Shown here piece by piece: positions 44,301-53,653 of a DNA stretch of 64,000 bases (positions within the stretch are counted from its first letter, which is position 1; the number at the start of each line of letters is the position of its first letter). Where the stretch lies: the NCBI GenBank assembly GCA_039822005.1, contig JBCBMZ010000002.1, forward strand, positions 186,001 through 250,000. The letters are read 5' to 3'. Source of the stretch: JBCBDX01 sp039822005 (GTDB lineage Bacteria > Pseudomonadota > Alphaproteobacteria > Rhizobiales > Rhizobiaceae). A program made the translations under genes and the position numbers. The notes beneath the pieces were generated by a model. The model worked only from the letters and a program-made list of their open reading frames with translations. It searched no databases and was not told the origin of the DNA.

Positions 44301-46537
44301 GCGGCACTACGGTTCGAGCCCGTCGCGAGCAATTCTTCAACCAGTCTTTTCGTTGTCACATAGTCCGTTTTGCCGGAGCCAAGAACCGGAATCTCGTCGA
44401 GTTTCAAATAGTCTTGCGGAACCATCAGTTCGGTCATGCCTTTTTTCTTGGAGAACTCCACCAGTGACTTTTTATCCGGTGCCGGTGTCGTCGTGGCCAG
44501 AATAATACGCTCGCCTTTGCGCCGGTCGGGAACAGAAACAGCCGCATGATCAGCCTCCGGCCAATGTGCCTTCACCAGCATCTCCACAGCGCCCAGTGAT
44601 ACCATCTCACCGGCGATTTTTGCAAACCGCTTGGCGCGACCCCGGATCGCCATATAGCCATTTTTGTCGATATGAACGATGTCACCGCTATCGTGCCACC
44701 CATCACCGATGGGCTGCAAAACGCCAGGCCGGTCTGCCTTCATATAACCCAGCATGACATTGGGGCCACGTACCCACAGGCGACCGCCATCATCGATACC
44801 CTCGACCGGCTCCAACCGCACGTCAATGCCGGGCAAGATACGGCCCACGGTACCAGGCTTGTTGTGGGTCGTTGTGTTGACGGCAACCACAGGCGCGGCC
44901 TCGGTCATGCCAAAGCCCTCCAAAATCCAGCATCCAAAACGTTCCATGTAGGTTCGGGCGGTTTCTGGTTTCACCGACTCTGCGCCGGCCACCACGAAAC
45001 GCAAGCTTTCAAAATCGGTATCCTTGGCGGTGCGTGCATAGCCGTTCAAGAAAGTATCGGTCCCGAACATGATGGTCGGCTTCACTTTCGCTGCCACGGT
45101 CGGTATGAGCTTGTAGTGAAGTGGCGACGGGTAAAGGAAAAGTCGAACGCCGTACAAAAGCGGTAAAATCGTCCCGCCAGTCAAGCCGAACGAGTGGAAA
45201 ACCGGCAAAACGTTAAATAGGCAGTCTTCGACAGAAATATCCACACGTGCTTCCGACTGGGCCGCATTTACGTGCAGGTTTCGGTGCGAAAGGACGACCC
45301 CTTTCGGTGTGCCCTCTGACCCCGATGTGTATAAAATCACAGCTGGCTTGTCGGCATCGACCCGCGCAAGCGGGCGCCGCCATTGCAGCGCTGCGCTGAC
45401 TTTTTCGAGTGCCGTGACGGTCTCGCGCAACTCATCCAGCCACACAATGTGGGTGCCGTTGGCCGCCAGGGCATCGACCAAATCGTGCAGATCGGCCTTC
45501 TCGATGAAGGCTTTGGATGACAACACCGTCTTGATCTTTGCTGTATTGACCGCCGAAACCACATTCGCCGGGCCTGCGGTGTAATTGAGCATGGCTGCCA
45601 CTCGGCCCGCTGACTGAAGCGCAAAAAATGTGACCACCGCGCCATTGGCGTTTGGCAGCAAAACCCCCATCGCTTCGGCCGGTCGCGACATGGTCAAAAA
45701 GCGTTTGCCCAACACGCGCGCACCGATCAATACACGTTTGTAGGTCAGTTTCCCGGTCACCGTGTCTTCAACGATCACGCGGCCCGATCCATATGTGTCG
45801 GCCGCACCCAACATGGCTTTGAACAGGCCGGTGGAAAAATCGGTGGTTTCAAGGCGGCTTTGCGCCATGCGGTCAAAAAGCGCGTTGGCTGGCGATGAAA
45901 AGTCGCGGCCGCGCTGTTCAATAATGGCCGCCATATCCATGGCAGGCAGTGTGTGGGTTCTCAACCTTGCAAAACGCTGGCGCGGTGCTTTGGTTGAAGG
46001 GGTGAAGGACGAGGGCAGAAAACGTGCCCCGCGCGTGTGAATGGGCACAACGCGCGCGCCGGACTTTCGGGCCAGCAATGTGACCGCCCGATAAAGACGA
46101 AAGGTTTTGCGATCCGGCTCAACGCCAGTGGGAAAATAAACCGCGAGGCGACCGCCGCCCTTCAGGTGGCGCAACAAGCGCCGGTTAGCGATCATTTTCT
46201 CCTTGTCGAAAACCACTGTACGCGCCAAATCGCGAAACCAGCTGGTAGGCCAGAAGTTTGCCGAGGCCGGGTCGAGCACATGTAAAGTTTCTTCAGGCAG
46301 CGATGCCATATACAGCGCTGGATCAAGGCGCGATTGCTCTGAAATCGCATATATGATAGGTCGTTTGGCCCGGTTCGAAGCTGACAGACTGCTATTGTCG
46401 AAACGGTAAAGGGCGGACAGTGGAGAAAGGCAAAGCGCCTGCTTCCACGAGATGCCAATCGTGCGAACATCGACAAGCGCGATGGCAAACAGTCCCAGCG
46501 CAACGGTTGCGATGATCATCAATATTATCGTCAGCAT
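44297..46537 (-). CDS. Aas-like acyl-ACP/acyl-CoA synthetase with degenerate acyltransferase domain
   Basis: This 746-residue protein has an N-terminal membrane helix (about 1-24), a PlsC-like region (about 55-215) and an AMP-forming synthetase (about 240-740). The synthetase is intact: YTSGSEGTPKGVVLSH, FGMTEAAP and DSGDIVHIDKNG. In the PlsC-like part the catalytic HX4D is replaced by Glu67-Gln-Ser-Arg-Leu-Asp72, and the second motif reads FPTGVEP instead of FPEGT. The acyltransferase half is probably inactive or altered. Overall it resembles Aas, which recycles fatty acids into phosphatidylethanolamine, and it faces the psd-pssA pair. Confidence 0.83.
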   Translation of the reverse strand: MLTIILMIIATVALGLFAIALVDVRTIGISWKQALCLSPLSALYRFDNSSLSASNRAKRPIIYAISEQSRLDPALYMASLPEETLHVLDPASANFWPTSWFRDLARTVVFDKEKMIANRRLLRHLKGGGRLAVYFPTGVEPDRKTFRLYRAVTLLARKSGARVVPIHTRGARFLPSSFTPSTKAPRQRFARLRTHTLPAMDMAAIIEQRGRDFSSPANALFDRMAQSRLETTDFSTGLFKAMLGAADTYGSGRVIVEDTVTGKLTYKRVLIGARVLGKRFLTMSRPAEAMGVLLPNANGAVVTFFALQSAGRVAAMLNYTAGPANVVSAVNTAKIKTVLSSKAFIEKADLHDLVDALAANGTHIVWLDELRETVTALEKVSAALQWRRPLARVDADKPAVILYTSGSEGTPKGVVLSHRNLHVNAAQSEARVDISVEDCLFNVLPVFHSFGLTGGTILPLLYGVRLFLYPSPLHYKLIPTVAAKVKPTIMFGTDTFLNGYARTAKDTDFESLRFVVAGAESVKPETARTYMERFGCWILEGFGMTEAAPVVAVNTTTHNKPGTVGRILPGIDVRLEPVEGIDDGGRLWVRGPNVMLGYMKADRPGVLQPIGDGWHDSGDIVHIDKNGYMAIRGRAKRFAKIAGEMVSLGAVEMLVKAHWPEADHAAVSVPDRRKGERIILATTTPAPDKKSLVEFSKKKGMTELMVPQDYLKLDEIPVLGSGKTDYVTTKRLVEELLATGSNRSAA

Positions 46538-46662
46538 AAATTCCTCCCAAAATTCATGCCAGAAGAAGCAGAATATCGGTCAAAAACGATAACACAAGGT
46601 GCGTTTAACGCTTCTCCAAGGCTTGTCGCTTATATGGGGGCGGATGAAAACCGGAATGCGAC

Positions 46663-47859
46663 ATGCTTGTATATGATGTTGATCAATTGTCTGAGCAAGG
46701 CAAGTATGACCGCATCACCATTGCGGCGACAGTTTGCGCTGCGCTGGCATTATTATCTTTGACGGGTTTTATTTCCAATTTTGCCGACACTTTGTCGGAT
46801 TTTTCTGCGTTCTATGCGGCCGGACACTTGGCCAACTCCTCTGAAGCAAAATTGGCCTACGATCTGGATTCTTTCCGCGCTTTTTATGGTGCGATTTTCC
46901 CCGGGGCGCCCGCAGGTTATGGCTGGTTTTATCCACCAACATTTATGCTGCTGCAGCAACCTCTGGCCGAATTGTCCTATCCATGGGCGCGTGCTGTCTG
47001 GCTGGTGGGCACTTTTGGCGTTTACATTTGGGCCATGCGACCGTTCGCCAAAAGCTGGCAGCACTGGGTTTTGATTGTTTCAATCCCGGCCATAGCCTTT
47101 CACTGGCACTCGGGGCAGACAGGGTTTTTAATCGCTGCGCTTTTTGCGTTTGCGATCACTGGCCTGGATCGACAAGACGCGCGCGGCGATTGGGAAGCCG
47201 GTATTGCCATCGGCTTGCTGACGATAAAGCCACATTTGTGGCTGCTCATCCCGATTTTTCTCATGATCGAAGGTCGGTGGCGCACAATTGCGGTTGCCGG
47301 ATTTGTAACCCTTTTGATGGTCATGCTCTCGGTTCTGGCCTATGGAATTGGGCCTTGGCACGCCTTGGTCGCGTCGGCCTTTAATGGCTATGTAGATAAT
47401 CATGCCAATCAAGTGCAGCTCTTTGCGAAAATGGGCAATATAGGCGGCCTGATGCAGTATTGGGGCTTTGCGGGTTCTACTGCCCCGCTGCTTTTGGCCG
47501 TTGCCACTTTGTCGACGGTCATGCTGTACGGGATGAAAAAAGCCGATGCACCGTTGGCCCTGCGCCTAGGGCTAGCTGTCTCGGCTAGCTTCCTCATCGC
47601 ACCGCACAACATGATTTATGATCATACGCTTTTTGTGCCGCTTTGCGCGTTTATGGTGGCCAGTGGTTTTTTGGTAGATAGGCCGCTGTTGCAAGTGTCC
47701 ACGGCCCTCTTGCTGGCTTGGCCTGCGCTATTCGCATTGGTTCCCGGGCTGGATGGGTTTCCGTTCAGCTTTTTTGTGGTGCTTTTCTTTGCCCTTGCCA
47801 TCGGCATGAGCAAAATCGGCGGGTATCGCCCTAGACAGCGTGTTGCGGGAGGCTGCTAG
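46663..47859 (+). CDS. GT87/DUF2029-like membrane glycosyltransferase
   Basis: This 398-residue polytopic protein has about ten hydrophobic segments. An early acidic motif region (DFSAFYAAGHLA near residue 48), GWFYPPTFML and later the conserved TIKPHLWLL and WHALVASA segments match GT87-like polyprenyl-phosphate-dependent transferases. Sugar and acceptor are unknown. The C-terminus overlaps the convergent dehydrogenase by 29 bp. No partner genes for polysaccharide synthesis are adjacent. Confidence 0.78.
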   Translation: MLVYDVDQLSEQGKYDRITIAATVCAALALLSLTGFISNFADTLSDFSAFYAAGHLANSSEAKLAYDLDSFRAFYGAIFPGAPAGYGWFYPPTFMLLQQPLAELSYPWARAVWLVGTFGVYIWAMRPFAKSWQHWVLIVSIPAIAFHWHSGQTGFLIAALFAFAITGLDRQDARGDWEAGIAIGLLTIKPHLWLLIPIFLMIEGRWRTIAVAGFVTLLMVMLSVLAYGIGPWHALVASAFNGYVDNHANQVQLFAKMGNIGGLMQYWGFAGSTAPLLLAVATLSTVMLYGMKKADAPLALRLGLAVSASFLIAPHNMIYDHTLFVPLCAFMVASGFLVDRPLLQVSTALLLAWPALFALVPGLDGFPFSFFVVLFFALAIGMSKIGGYRPRQRVAGGC

Positions 47860-48586
47860 TCAGCCACTGCCCGGTCGGTAGATCGAAGATCTGACCTGTT
47901 CGATCAAGGTCCTTGCCGGCCATCATCAAGATTTGTGCTGCAACGTCGGCAGGCGTGTTCAATGTGGCCAGATCCTCGCCGGGCATCGCCTGCGCACGCA
48001 TGTGGGTCCGTGTTGCGCCCGGATTGATGCTGTTGATGCGCATGTTCGTCTTCGCTGTCTCAGCGGCCCACATCCGCATCAGACTTTCAAAAGCCGCTTT
48101 GGAGGCTGAATAGGGCCCCCAAAACGGTTTGACCTTATGCGCAACGCTCGATGAAATGCCGATCACCCGCCCGGTATCCGACACGCGCAACAACGGATCA
48201 AATGACCGCATCATGCGCCAATTAGCGGTCACGTTCACGGCCATCACATCGTCAAAGGTTTTGGGTTTTTCCTGATGAACCGGCGTGATCGTGCCAAGAA
48301 TACCGGCGTTTAGTACCAAGATATCGAGCCGGCCAAAACGCTCATTGAGAGCAGCCCCCAACCGATCAATGCCGTCATAGTCTTTGATGTCTAGTGGCAC
48401 GAGAGTCGCCTCGCCACCGCCAGCCTTTATCTTGTCGTCCAAATCTTCAAGCCCGCCTACCGTTCGCGCAAGTGCAATCACATGCGCGCCAGCTTGCGCC
48501 ATTTGCAGCGCCACCTGAAAGCCGATGCCACGCGACGCGCCGGTCACCAAAGCATAGCGATTGGAAAGATCAGGTGTTTTGGTCAT
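47831..48586 (-). CDS. SDR-family oxidoreductase
   Basis: This 251-residue classical short-chain dehydrogenase has the NAD(P)-binding TGASRGIGFQVA near residue 16, LNAGILG near residue 92 and the catalytic Tyr in YSASKAAFE near residue 158. The Arg in ALART following the first beta-alpha unit suggests NADP(H). It lies 15 bp downstream of purF on the same strand, an order common in Hyphomicrobiales. Substrate unknown. Confidence 0.92.
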   Translation of the reverse strand: MTKTPDLSNRYALVTGASRGIGFQVALQMAQAGAHVIALARTVGGLEDLDDKIKAGGGEATLVPLDIKDYDGIDRLGAALNERFGRLDILVLNAGILGTITPVHQEKPKTFDDVMAVNVTANWRMMRSFDPLLRVSDTGRVIGISSSVAHKVKPFWGPYSASKAAFESLMRMWAAETAKTNMRINSINPGATRTHMRAQAMPGEDLATLNTPADVAAQILMMAGKDLDRTGQIFDLPTGQWLTSSLPQHAV

Positions 48587-48601
48587 GACAGTCAGACTGG
48601 T

Positions 48602-50101
48602 CTATATCGACGAAGCGAGGAGTGAGAGCTTGCGCACATTGTCCTTACCGTCTTGATCGACAAGGCGTGTGGGATAGTCGCCGGTAAAATAGTGATCGGT
48701 GAACTGAGGCTTGTCGTGGTTGCGAGCCTCCCCGCCGACCGCCTGATAAAGGCCGTCAATGGACAGGAATTGTAACGAATCCGCGCCAATGGCCGTGCAC
48801 ATGTCAGACAGCGTGCGATGCTGGTTCGCCAGCAATTGGTCGCGATCAGGCGTGTCGATGCCATAAAAGTCGGGGTGTCGTATTTCCGGGCTGGCAACTC
48901 GAATGTGAACTTCGGTCGCGCCAGCTTCACGCATCATCTGAACAATCTTCATCGATGTTGTACCGCGCACGATGGAATCATCTACCAGCACAATTCGCTT
49001 TCCGGCAACAACCTGTCGATTGGCCGAGTGTTTCAGTTTGACGCCCAGCGCGCGGATTTGCTGCGTCGGTTCGATAAAGGTTCGCCCGACATAATGGTTG
49101 CGAATGATACCCAGCTCATAAGGTATGCCGCTGCGTTGCGCATAGCCTATGGCAGCCGGCGTGCCCCCATCGGGCACTGGCACAACCACTTCGGCATCGG
49201 TCGGCGCTTCATCGGCCAGATTAAAGCCCATGGCCTTGCGCGTCTGATACACATTGCGCCCGCCGACAGTCGAATCAGGGCGTGCAAAATACACATACTC
49301 GAAGAGACACAGCCGCTCAGGTGTCTGTTCTGACATTTTGCGGCTTTCCGTCGTGATGGTGCCGTCCAACTGCTTTTCACAAATGACGATTTCACCATTT
49401 TCAACATCGCGAATATGGGTCGCTCCGATGATGTCCAGTGCACAGGTTTCCGAGCAGAAGATGGGTTTGCCGTTAAGCTCACCCATCACAAGGGGGCGGA
49501 TACCCATCGGGTCGCGCGCGGCGATCAGCTTTGTGCGCGTAAGCGCAAGCATCGAATAGCCACCTTCGATTTTGGAGATGGCGTCGGCGAACCGGTCGGC
49601 AGATGAAACATGCCGCGATTTGGCGATCAGATGCAGCACGACTTCGGTGTCAGAGGTCGATTGGCAAATGGCTCCAGCGTCGATCAACTGGCGGCGCAGG
49701 GCCATACCGTTGGTGAAGTTGCCATTGTGGGCAATGGCGATGCCACCCTGATTGAGCTCGGCAAATAGTGGCTGGACATTGCGTAAGATCGTTTCGCCCG
49801 TTGTGGAATAGCGCACATGACCGATCGACATGTCACCTGTCAGACGCGCCAGCGTGGCAGGGTCGGTATAGTGATCGCCGACAAGCCCCATGCGCCTTTC
49901 GGAGCGGAACTGACGGCCATCAAAGGACACGATTCCGGCAGCTTCCTGCCCGCGGTGTTGTAGAGCGTGCAAACCCAAAGCGGTAAGCGCAGCACCATCC
50001 TCATGGCCCAAAATACCAAATACGCCGCACTCCTCGTGTAGAACATCGCCTTCCAAATCATCGGCCGGTAGGGCAGGGCTGGCAGGCGATGTGATCATCA
50101 T
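48602..50101 (-). CDS. purF: Amidophosphoribosyltransferase
   Basis: This 499-residue enzyme catalyses the first step of purine synthesis. A short propeptide precedes the catalytic Cys25 (EECGVFGILGHED), exposed by processing. The glutaminase domain covers about 25-260, and the PRPP motif VLVDDSIVRGTTS is near residue 370. The ATG overlaps the cvpA stop (ATGA). Second-to-last gene of a minus-strand series dnaB-alr-radA-cvpA-purF. Confidence 0.96.
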   Translation of the reverse strand: MMITSPASPALPADDLEGDVLHEECGVFGILGHEDGAALTALGLHALQHRGQEAAGIVSFDGRQFRSERRMGLVGDHYTDPATLARLTGDMSIGHVRYSTTGETILRNVQPLFAELNQGGIAIAHNGNFTNGMALRRQLIDAGAICQSTSDTEVVLHLIAKSRHVSSADRFADAISKIEGGYSMLALTRTKLIAARDPMGIRPLVMGELNGKPIFCSETCALDIIGATHIRDVENGEIVICEKQLDGTITTESRKMSEQTPERLCLFEYVYFARPDSTVGGRNVYQTRKAMGFNLADEAPTDAEVVVPVPDGGTPAAIGYAQRSGIPYELGIIRNHYVGRTFIEPTQQIRALGVKLKHSANRQVVAGKRIVLVDDSIVRGTTSMKIVQMMREAGATEVHIRVASPEIRHPDFYGIDTPDRDQLLANQHRTLSDMCTAIGADSLQFLSIDGLYQAVGGEARNHDKPQFTDHYFTGDYPTRLVDQDGKDNVRKLSLLASSI

Positions 50102-50622
50102 CAGGCTTCTTCCGTGGCTTCATCTTCGTTGGTGATCACGCCATCCAGATTTTCCGGCAGCATATTTTTCAAGCTTTCAGCAACGGTGCTCAGGAATGGT
50201 TTCGATTTGGCCTTGTCGATCCAGGCAATCTCACGGTCGCCGACGAAGAAATCCGCAAACCAGATGCCCACAGCCACCACAATGACACCGCGCGCAGCGC
50301 CGAAGACAAAGCCCAGTGAGCGATCAAGCGGTCCGATGCGGCTATCAACGATCATGTCCGCGATACGCATGGTCACAAGTGTGGCGATAATGAGCGTGAT
50401 GATGAAGACAGTTCCGCCTGCGGTGAGCTGCGCCAAGATCTCATTGCCGATGTAACCGGAGACAAACGGCGTGAGCGATTGGTAAAAATAGATCGCTGCA
50501 AAAGCGGCTGCGATCCATGACGCGATGGACAGAACCTCGCGCGAAAATCCCCGAACCATCGCCAAAAAAGCGGAAAGGACCGTCAGTGCGATGAAGATAC
50601 CGTCAAGAATGGTAATTGACAT
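50101..50622 (-). CDS. cvpA: CvpA family membrane protein
   Basis: This 173-residue inner-membrane protein, typically found beside purF, has four hydrophobic segments (about 5-22, 28-48, 63-85 and 98-125). The family region RIGPLDRSLGFVFGAARGVIVV is present. The ATG at 50622 starts MSITILDGIF as in relatives; an ATG at 50691 would add 23 non-family residues. It is linked to colicin V production and envelope function in other bacteria. Confidence 0.92.
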   Translation of the reverse strand: MSITILDGIFIALTVLSAFLAMVRGFSREVLSIASWIAAAFAAIYFYQSLTPFVSGYIGNEILAQLTAGGTVFIITLIIATLVTMRIADMIVDSRIGPLDRSLGFVFGAARGVIVVAVGIWFADFFVGDREIAWIDKAKSKPFLSTVAESLKNMLPENLDGVITNEDEATEEA

Positions 50623-50687
50623 GGATGGAAAACTTCCCTTGCGGCGCGTTTGTGACCATTGGCAACTGGCCCCCAAAGCGCAACCTC

Positions 50688-52088
50688 TCAATTCTTGTCG
50701 GCCTCATACTGCAAATGTTTTCCACCGGCAATATTGGCAACGAGATCTACAAGGTTTTCCAGCTGCGAGGTATGAATTGTGACCTGATCCGCCTTGGGCC
50801 CGCCCGATGGGATCGTTGCTGTCTCAAATCCCAACTTTTCTGCTTCCTTAAGTCGATTGCCAGCATGCGGTACCGCACGTAACGCGCCCGACAGGCTGAC
50901 TTCGCCAAAATAGACGCTTTTGTTGACCAGTGGCTGGCCCGCGATCGAAGAAATCAGAGCGGCGGCCACGGCCATGTCAGCGGCCGGCTCCGTGATGCGA
51001 AAACCGCCCGCGACGTTCAAATAGACATCATGCTGGCCAAAGCGCACGCCGCAATGCGCTTCCAAAACGGCGATCACCATGGCAAGGCGCGAGCTCTCCC
51101 AGCCAACAACTGCCCTGCGCGGAGTCCCCAGTGACGTGGGCGCGACGAGCGCCTGAATTTCGACCAGGATCGGACGGGTTCCTTCCATGCCGGCAAACAC
51201 CGCAGCGCCCGGCGCATCGGCAGAGCGTTCACCCAAAAACAGCTCCGACGGGTTTGGTACCTGACGCAAACCGGAACTCATCATCTCGAAAACCCCGATC
51301 TCATCGGTCGGGCCGAAGCGGTTTTTCAGCGCCCGCAAGATCCGATATTGATGAGCCCCGTCGCCCTCGAACTGCATCACCGCATCGACCATATGTTCAA
51401 CGACGCGCGGCCCGGCAATGGAGCCTTCCTTGGTGACGTGTCCGACCATTATCACTGCTGCGCCGGTTTTCTTGGCATAACGGATCATCGCCTGTGCTGA
51501 CGCGCGAACCTGCGTAACGGTGCCCGGCGTCGATTCAACGCTATCGGTCCACAGAGTTTGAACCGAATCGAGGATGACGAGATCAGGCCGCTTTTCTATG
51601 GCATCCAGCGTTGTCAAAATGTCTTCGACATTGGTTTCCGCGGCCAGCTGTACCGAAGTGTCGTGTGCACCGAGCCGCTGGGCGCGCAAACGCACCTGGG
51701 CCACAGCCTCTTCCCCCGATACATAAACGACGCTGTGCCCGGCGCGTGCCAAAGCGGCGGCGGCCTGCATAAGCAAAGTCGATTTGCCAATGCCAGGCTC
51801 GCCCCCCAAAAGAACAGCTGAGCCACGCACAAGGCCGCCGCCTGACACACGGTCGAGTTCGCCCACCCTGGAGACTATGCGCGGCGCGTCCTCCGCCACG
51901 CCATCCAGCGTTGTTAGGGCGACGACCCGGCCTTTCTTCAGCGGGCGTCCGGGCCCGCCGCCAAGGCCAGCCGTTGGGCTGTCTTCAACAATCGTGTTCC
52001 ACTCGCCACACGCATCACACTTTCCTGCCCAGCGCGGGTAAGTGGTGCCGCAGTTTTGGCACACAAAGACGGTGCGGGTTTTAGCCAT
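50688..52088 (-). CDS. radA: DNA repair protein RadA
   Basis: This 466-residue recombination factor speeds branch migration. The N-terminal zinc finger is FVCQNCGTTYPRWAGKCDACGEW, Walker A is GGEPGIGKSTLL, the RadA-specific KNRFG lies near residue 258, and a Lon-like C-terminal domain follows. It overlaps the alr stop by 8 bp. Confidence 0.96.
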   Translation of the reverse strand: MAKTRTVFVCQNCGTTYPRWAGKCDACGEWNTIVEDSPTAGLGGGPGRPLKKGRVVALTTLDGVAEDAPRIVSRVGELDRVSGGGLVRGSAVLLGGEPGIGKSTLLMQAAAALARAGHSVVYVSGEEAVAQVRLRAQRLGAHDTSVQLAAETNVEDILTTLDAIEKRPDLVILDSVQTLWTDSVESTPGTVTQVRASAQAMIRYAKKTGAAVIMVGHVTKEGSIAGPRVVEHMVDAVMQFEGDGAHQYRILRALKNRFGPTDEIGVFEMMSSGLRQVPNPSELFLGERSADAPGAAVFAGMEGTRPILVEIQALVAPTSLGTPRRAVVGWESSRLAMVIAVLEAHCGVRFGQHDVYLNVAGGFRITEPAADMAVAAALISSIAGQPLVNKSVYFGEVSLSGALRAVPHAGNRLKEAEKLGFETATIPSGGPKADQVTIHTSQLENLVDLVANIAGGKHLQYEADKN

Positions 52089-53211
52089 TGCGATAACTCC
52101 GCGGAAAACGCCGTCCGAGCGATGTTAAAATCTCATATCCAATCGTGCCGGACGCATCCGCCACATCATCAATGGTGATGTTCGGTCCGATCAATTCAAG
52201 CCAGTTCCCGATTGGCGCCGCATCCGGAAAGTCCGTCACATCAAAGCACATCAAATCCATGGTCACGCGACCGACCAGTGGCACTTTCAGGCCGCCGATC
52301 TGAGCCTCGGCACCTTGCTTGACAGCCTGTCGCAAGGGCACGCCCGAACCGGATGCTGAACGCGGATAGCCATCGGCATAGCCAACCGAGACGACCGCCA
52401 ATTTGCTGTCGCGTGTCAGCGTATGTGTGGCGCCATAGGAAACGGACGTGCCCGCTTTGGCATTTCTGATTTGTACGATGCGCGCATGAAGTGTGACGAC
52501 CGGCTGCATGGGGTTGGTGCCGTCAGCGAGCGCCCGACCGCCATAAATCGCAATGCCCGGCCTTGTTACGCCGTGGCCAAATGAGCCGCCGGTCAAAGTT
52601 CCAGCAGAATTTGAAAGGCTGGATTCAATGTCTGAAAACGCGCTTGTAAGTAGTTGAAATGACTCAACCTGTTGCGCGTTAAGATTGTGGCGTGGATCGT
52701 CGGCACAAACAAAATGGCTCATCAGGTGCGTGCAGTTGACGGGAAGCGTTCCATCAAGAGCCAGCATCTCTTCAACCGAAATGCCGAGCCGGTTCATGCC
52801 GGTATCTACCTGGATGGCGCATGGTTGCCCTCCGGTTTGTTGCCAAAGTTCGATGTGGTCGATGCTTGCCAAGACGGGGCGAAGACGGTGCGTCACCATC
52901 ATGTCGATAGCACCCGGATGTACGCCGTTCAGCACATAAATATGGGCGTCGGGTGCCAGTTGCCGAACTACCAAGCCTTCATGCGGGAACGCGACGAAGA
53001 AGGTCGCGCAGCCCGCATGTGCCAGAGCGGGAACGACACATTCAGCGCCAAGGCCGTAAGCATTTGCTTTGACGACCGCACTCGCGCGGCCCGGCCTGGA
53101 AAGGCGGTCAAGCGCCCGCCAGTTGGAAACGATCGCGCCCAAGTCAATGGAAAGGCGCGCGCCCGCCAAGTTGTCGCTGTTCAATGGGCCCGCCTCAAAA
53201 ACCAAAATCAC
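52081..53211 (-). CDS. alr: Alanine racemase
   Basis: This 376-residue PLP enzyme makes D-alanine for peptidoglycan. Lys48 in AVVKANAYGLGAE binds the cofactor, and a catalytic Tyr lies in SVSYGATHTL of the C-terminal barrel. The likely start is a GTG that overlaps the stop of the upstream NTF2-like gene (GTGA). No Shine-Dalgarno site is evident, so translation may depend on coupling. Confidence 0.94.
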   Translation of the reverse strand: MILVFEAGPLNSDNLAGARLSIDLGAIVSNWRALDRLSRPGRASAVVKANAYGLGAECVVPALAHAGCATFFVAFPHEGLVVRQLAPDAHIYVLNGVHPGAIDMMVTHRLRPVLASIDHIELWQQTGGQPCAIQVDTGMNRLGISVEEMLALDGTLPVNCTHLMSHFVCADDPRHNLNAQQVESFQLLTSAFSDIESSLSNSAGTLTGGSFGHGVTRPGIAIYGGRALADGTNPMQPVVTLHARIVQIRNAKAGTSVSYGATHTLTRDSKLAVVSVGYADGYPRSASGSGVPLRQAVKQGAEAQIGGLKVPLVGRVTMDLMCFDVTDFPDAAPIGNWLELIGPNITIDDVADASGTIGYEILTSLGRRFPRSYRNG

Positions 53212-53579
53212 ATGGAGAAGAAAAATTCTTCCTTCACGATTTTACCGTCGGCAACCGTATAAACCGCGATTTCCTTGAATTGAAAGCGCTGGTCTTTTTC
53301 CTTGTCCGTCACATCCGCTTCAAAGATCACAGCAAACCGGTCATCGCCATGCGGGTAGGGGCCGTCTGCATTGAACGAATGCGTCTCCATCGCATTGTCC
53401 CACCAATCATGCTTGCCATTGATGCCAGCCAGGCCTTCGGTCACCGCTGAGCCACCTTCCTCCATGGGGGTCGGTTCCACAGAAACGGCGTTTTCAGCAT
53501 AAAGCGTCTTCAAGGCCTCGCGCTCGCTGCCCGAATTGCAATGCGCGACCAGCGCTTCGCCTATTTCCTTAACGTCCAT
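53208..53579 (-). CDS. SnoaL/NTF2-like small protein
   Basis: This 123-residue single-domain alpha+beta cone protein has GEALVAHCNSGSEREALKTLYAENA followed by VEPTP and, later, FAVIFEADVTD with FQFKEIAVYTVADGKIVKEEFFF, which is the SnoaL-like pattern. Such folds bind small ligands or act as cyclases and isomerases. GGAGGG precedes the ATG at 53579. It sits between dnaB and alr and overlaps alr. Function unknown. Confidence 0.8.
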   Translation of the reverse strand: MDVKEIGEALVAHCNSGSEREALKTLYAENAVSVEPTPMEEGGSAVTEGLAGINGKHDWWDNAMETHSFNADGPYPHGDDRFAVIFEADVTDKEKDQRFQFKEIAVYTVADGKIVKEEFFFSM

Positions 53580-53653
53580 GTCGCCCTCCAAGGTCGTTCG
53601 CTTTATGTTCTAACCATACCCAAGTGAAGTCAACGTGACAAGAGGAGACAAAA

